Below are positions 24,160 to 25,397 of a stretch of 25,397 nt of DNA, in pieces. The DNA is from Eubacterium sp. GTDB taxonomy: Bacteria; Bacillota; Clostridia; Oscillospirales; Acutalibacteraceae. The DNA lies in contig JACTVT010000030.1 in NCBI GenBank assembly GCA_014465955.1, positions 1-25,397 of the forward strand, given 5' to 3'. A model generated the notes under the pieces. The model searched no databases. It saw only the letters and a program-made list of their open reading frames with translations, and had not been told where the DNA came from. The stretch's first letter is position 1, and each line of letters opens with the position of its first letter. Position numbers and translations under genes: made by a program.

Positions 24160-25225
24160 TAAATTATGCGAAGTTGAAAATAAATTTGAAGATATAAACA
24201 CAAAATTGTGCGACCCTGAAATCGTTTCAGACCAGGAACAGTACACAAAACTGATGAAGGAAATGAAGCATTTAACGCCCGTTGTTGAAAAATTCCGTGA
24301 ATACAAAAAGGCAAAGGAAACGCTTGACGAAAGCCGTGCAATGCTTGACGAGGGCGGAATGGATGCCGATTTTGCCGAAATGGTAAAAGAGGAATTTGAA
24401 ACCGCCAAGGCTGACACCGAAAGGCTCAATGAAGAACTAAAAATTCTGCTTCTGCCCCGTGACCCTAACGATGACCGAAACGTTATCATCGAAATCCGAG
24501 GCGGCGCAGGCGGCGAGGAATCGGCACTTTTTGCAGGAGTGCTTTACCGAATGTACAGTATGTATGCCGAGGCGAAAGGCTTTAAAACGGAAATTATGAA
24601 CGCCAGCGAAACGGGACTCGGCGGTTTTAAGGAAATCAGTTTTTCAGTTGAGGGCGACGGCGCATATTCACGCTTTAAGTTTGAATCGGGCGTGCACAGA
24701 GTGCAGCGTGTGCCCGAAACGGAAAGTCAGGGCAGAATTCACACATCAACAACTACTGTTGCCGTTTTGCCCGAGGCTGACGACGTTGACTTTGAACTGA
24801 ATGAAAAAGATTTACAGATAGATACATTCCGTTCATCGGGCGCAGGCGGTCAGCACATCAACAAAACCTCATCTGCTATCAGAATTACGCATATCCCGAC
24901 GGGCACAGTTGTTGAATGTCAGGACGAACGCTCACAGCATAAAAATAAAGAAAAGGCGCTCAAGGTGCTCCGCTCAAGGCTTTATGACGCCGAAAAAGCC
25001 AAGCACGACGCCGAAATTGCAGGCGAGCGCAAGGCGCAGGTAGGCACGGGCGACCGCTCCGAGCGTATCAGAACCTACAACTATCCGCAGGGCAGAGTTT
25101 CCGACCACAGAATCGGACTTACGCTTTATAAATTAGAGCAAATCCTCAACGGCGACCTCGATGAACTCATCGACGCACTCATCACCGCCGACACCGCCGA
25201 AAAATTAAAGGCCAGCGAAGCGTAA
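24152..25225 (+). CDS. prfA: Peptide chain release factor 1
   Basis: Recognises UAA and UAG stop codons and triggers peptide release on the ribosome. The 357-residue length is standard. Domain order is intact: an N-terminal helical domain (1-100), IEIRGGAGGEESALFA (about 113-128), the stop-codon-reading PxT tripeptide as PET (188-190) in RVPETESQGRIHTST, and the catalytic GGQ (232-234) in SSGAGGQHINKTSSA. The P-E-T form with GRIHTS identifies RF1 rather than RF2 (which has SPF). The ATG overlaps the end of DUF951 by 8 nt, and AGAGGTG about 7 nt upstream serves as ribosome site. prmC, the usual methyltransferase partner, is not seen next to it. A transposase-like gene begins 9 bp after the stop. 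Confidence 0.97.
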   Translation: MFDKLCEVENKFEDINTKLCDPEIVSDQEQYTKLMKEMKHLTPVVEKFREYKKAKETLDESRAMLDEGGMDADFAEMVKEEFETAKADTERLNEELKILLLPRDPNDDRNVIIEIRGGAGGEESALFAGVLYRMYSMYAEAKGFKTEIMNASETGLGGFKEISFSVEGDGAYSRFKFESGVHRVQRVPETESQGRIHTSTTTVAVLPEADDVDFELNEKDLQIDTFRSSGAGGQHINKTSSAIRITHIPTGTVVECQDERSQHKNKEKALKVLRSRLYDAEKAKHDAEIAGERKAQVGTGDRSERIRTYNYPQGRVSDHRIGLTLYKLEQILNGDLDELIDALITADTAEKLKASEA

Positions 25226-25234
25226 ATCAGGTTT

Positions 25235-25397
25235 ATGAAAGAATTACCAAAGCGCAAAAAAATGCGTTTAAAAAATTTCGATTACAATTCAAACGGTGCA
25301 TATTTTATAACGATATGTACACAAAATATGAAATACGTTTTTGGAACAATCGTAGGGTGCGGCGTCCTCGACGCACCGTATATGCAATATTCAAAAT
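25235..25397 (+). CDS. REP-associated tyrosine transposase (RAYT, Y1/HUH), partial, with in-frame REP
   Basis: The frame is open from the ATG at 25235 to the window end (54 codons seen). The start reads MKELPKRKKMRLKNFDYNSN then GAYFITICTQNMKYVFGTIV. This matches the N-terminus of TnpA_REP/RAYT proteins, in which a basic stretch, a D-Y-x-x-x-G-A-Y-F-(I/V)-T-I-C-T-Q-N motif and LFG-like residues precede the HUH core. The HUH motif and catalytic Tyr would lie beyond the window. At residues 40-48 the frame passes through a 27-nt REP-like palindrome that encodes VGCGVLDAP. The ribosome site is weak (CAGG), and the gene starts 9 bp after prfA, so it may depend on prfA transcription. RAYTs are usually single-copy domesticated enzymes that act on REP sequences. 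Confidence 0.78.
   Translation, partial: MKELPKRKKMRLKNFDYNSNGAYFITICTQNMKYVFGTIVGCGVLDAPYMQYSK
25352..25378 (+). repeat. REP-like GTAG palindrome, copy f, inside the RAYT reading frame
   Basis: GTAG head, then GGTGC-GGC-GTC/GAC-GCACC, 27 nt. It begins at codon 40 of the RAYT frame exactly in phase (117 nt after the ATG). It is almost identical to copy b at 1711-1737 and shares the GGCGTCCTCGAC core with copy c. Confidence 0.8.

Noticed and set aside
24713..24721. PET instead of PAT/PVT in the release factor codon-reading motif
   Set aside because: The motif is PxT and, as I recall, PET is normal in Firmicutes RF1; nothing suggests altered stop-codon use.

Overview
The window looks like a chromosomal segment of a Clostridia-type Firmicute, most likely a gut Ruminococcus/Oscillospirales relative. 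This is inferred from several things: a single-chain 1249-residue PurL with its own glutaminase domain, a DUF951-prfA pair, secreted Big_2/FIVAR and LRR/dockerin-like proteins, AGGAGG ribosome sites, AT-rich promoters, and abundant short palindromic intergenic repeats. No tRNA, rRNA, CRISPR array, phage or plasmid module is seen.

Layout. (1) 13-1611: a type II membrane protein with two calcium-loop-like repeats. (2) 1757-3921, minus: a family-4 uracil-DNA glycosylase overlapping a GH110-like beta-helix protein. (3) 4138-6188, plus: a lone PduL phosphotransacylase and a MATE exporter. (4) 6318-14431, minus: a two-gene secretion operon with a 2256-residue Ig-like/FIVAR protein and then an LRR protein ending in half a dockerin motif. 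(5) 14651-15778, minus: a PAS-only sensor. (6) 16080-22636, plus: purL, an archaeal-type phosphoglycerate mutase/proposed homoserine kinase, and an O-acetylhomoserine sulfhydrylase. (7) 22786-23700, minus: a three-S1-domain RNA-binding protein. (8) 23977-25225, plus: DUF951 and prfA, followed by the start of a REP-associated tyrosine transposase (RAYT) that runs off the window.

The most interesting structure lies between the genes. Two unrelated repeat families divide the junctions. Small GTAG-headed palindromes (24-27 bp, REP-like) occupy all three convergent junctions, twice as head-to-head pairs. A further copy lies in frame inside the coding sequence of the RAYT at the right edge. Every well-formed copy has a length divisible by three, has no stop in the GTA-GGG frame and ends in a Pro codon. 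The second family is about 100-120 bp, made of two inverted G/C-rich hairpin modules. It occupies all three divergent junctions, where it lies in the predicted transcribed leader of one flanking gene, and three of the co-directional gaps. The RAYT plus in-frame REP copies is the best candidate for an under-described system here.

Limits: all family calls come from reading motifs by eye. Promoters were found by consensus matching only. No similarity search, folding or structure prediction was run.
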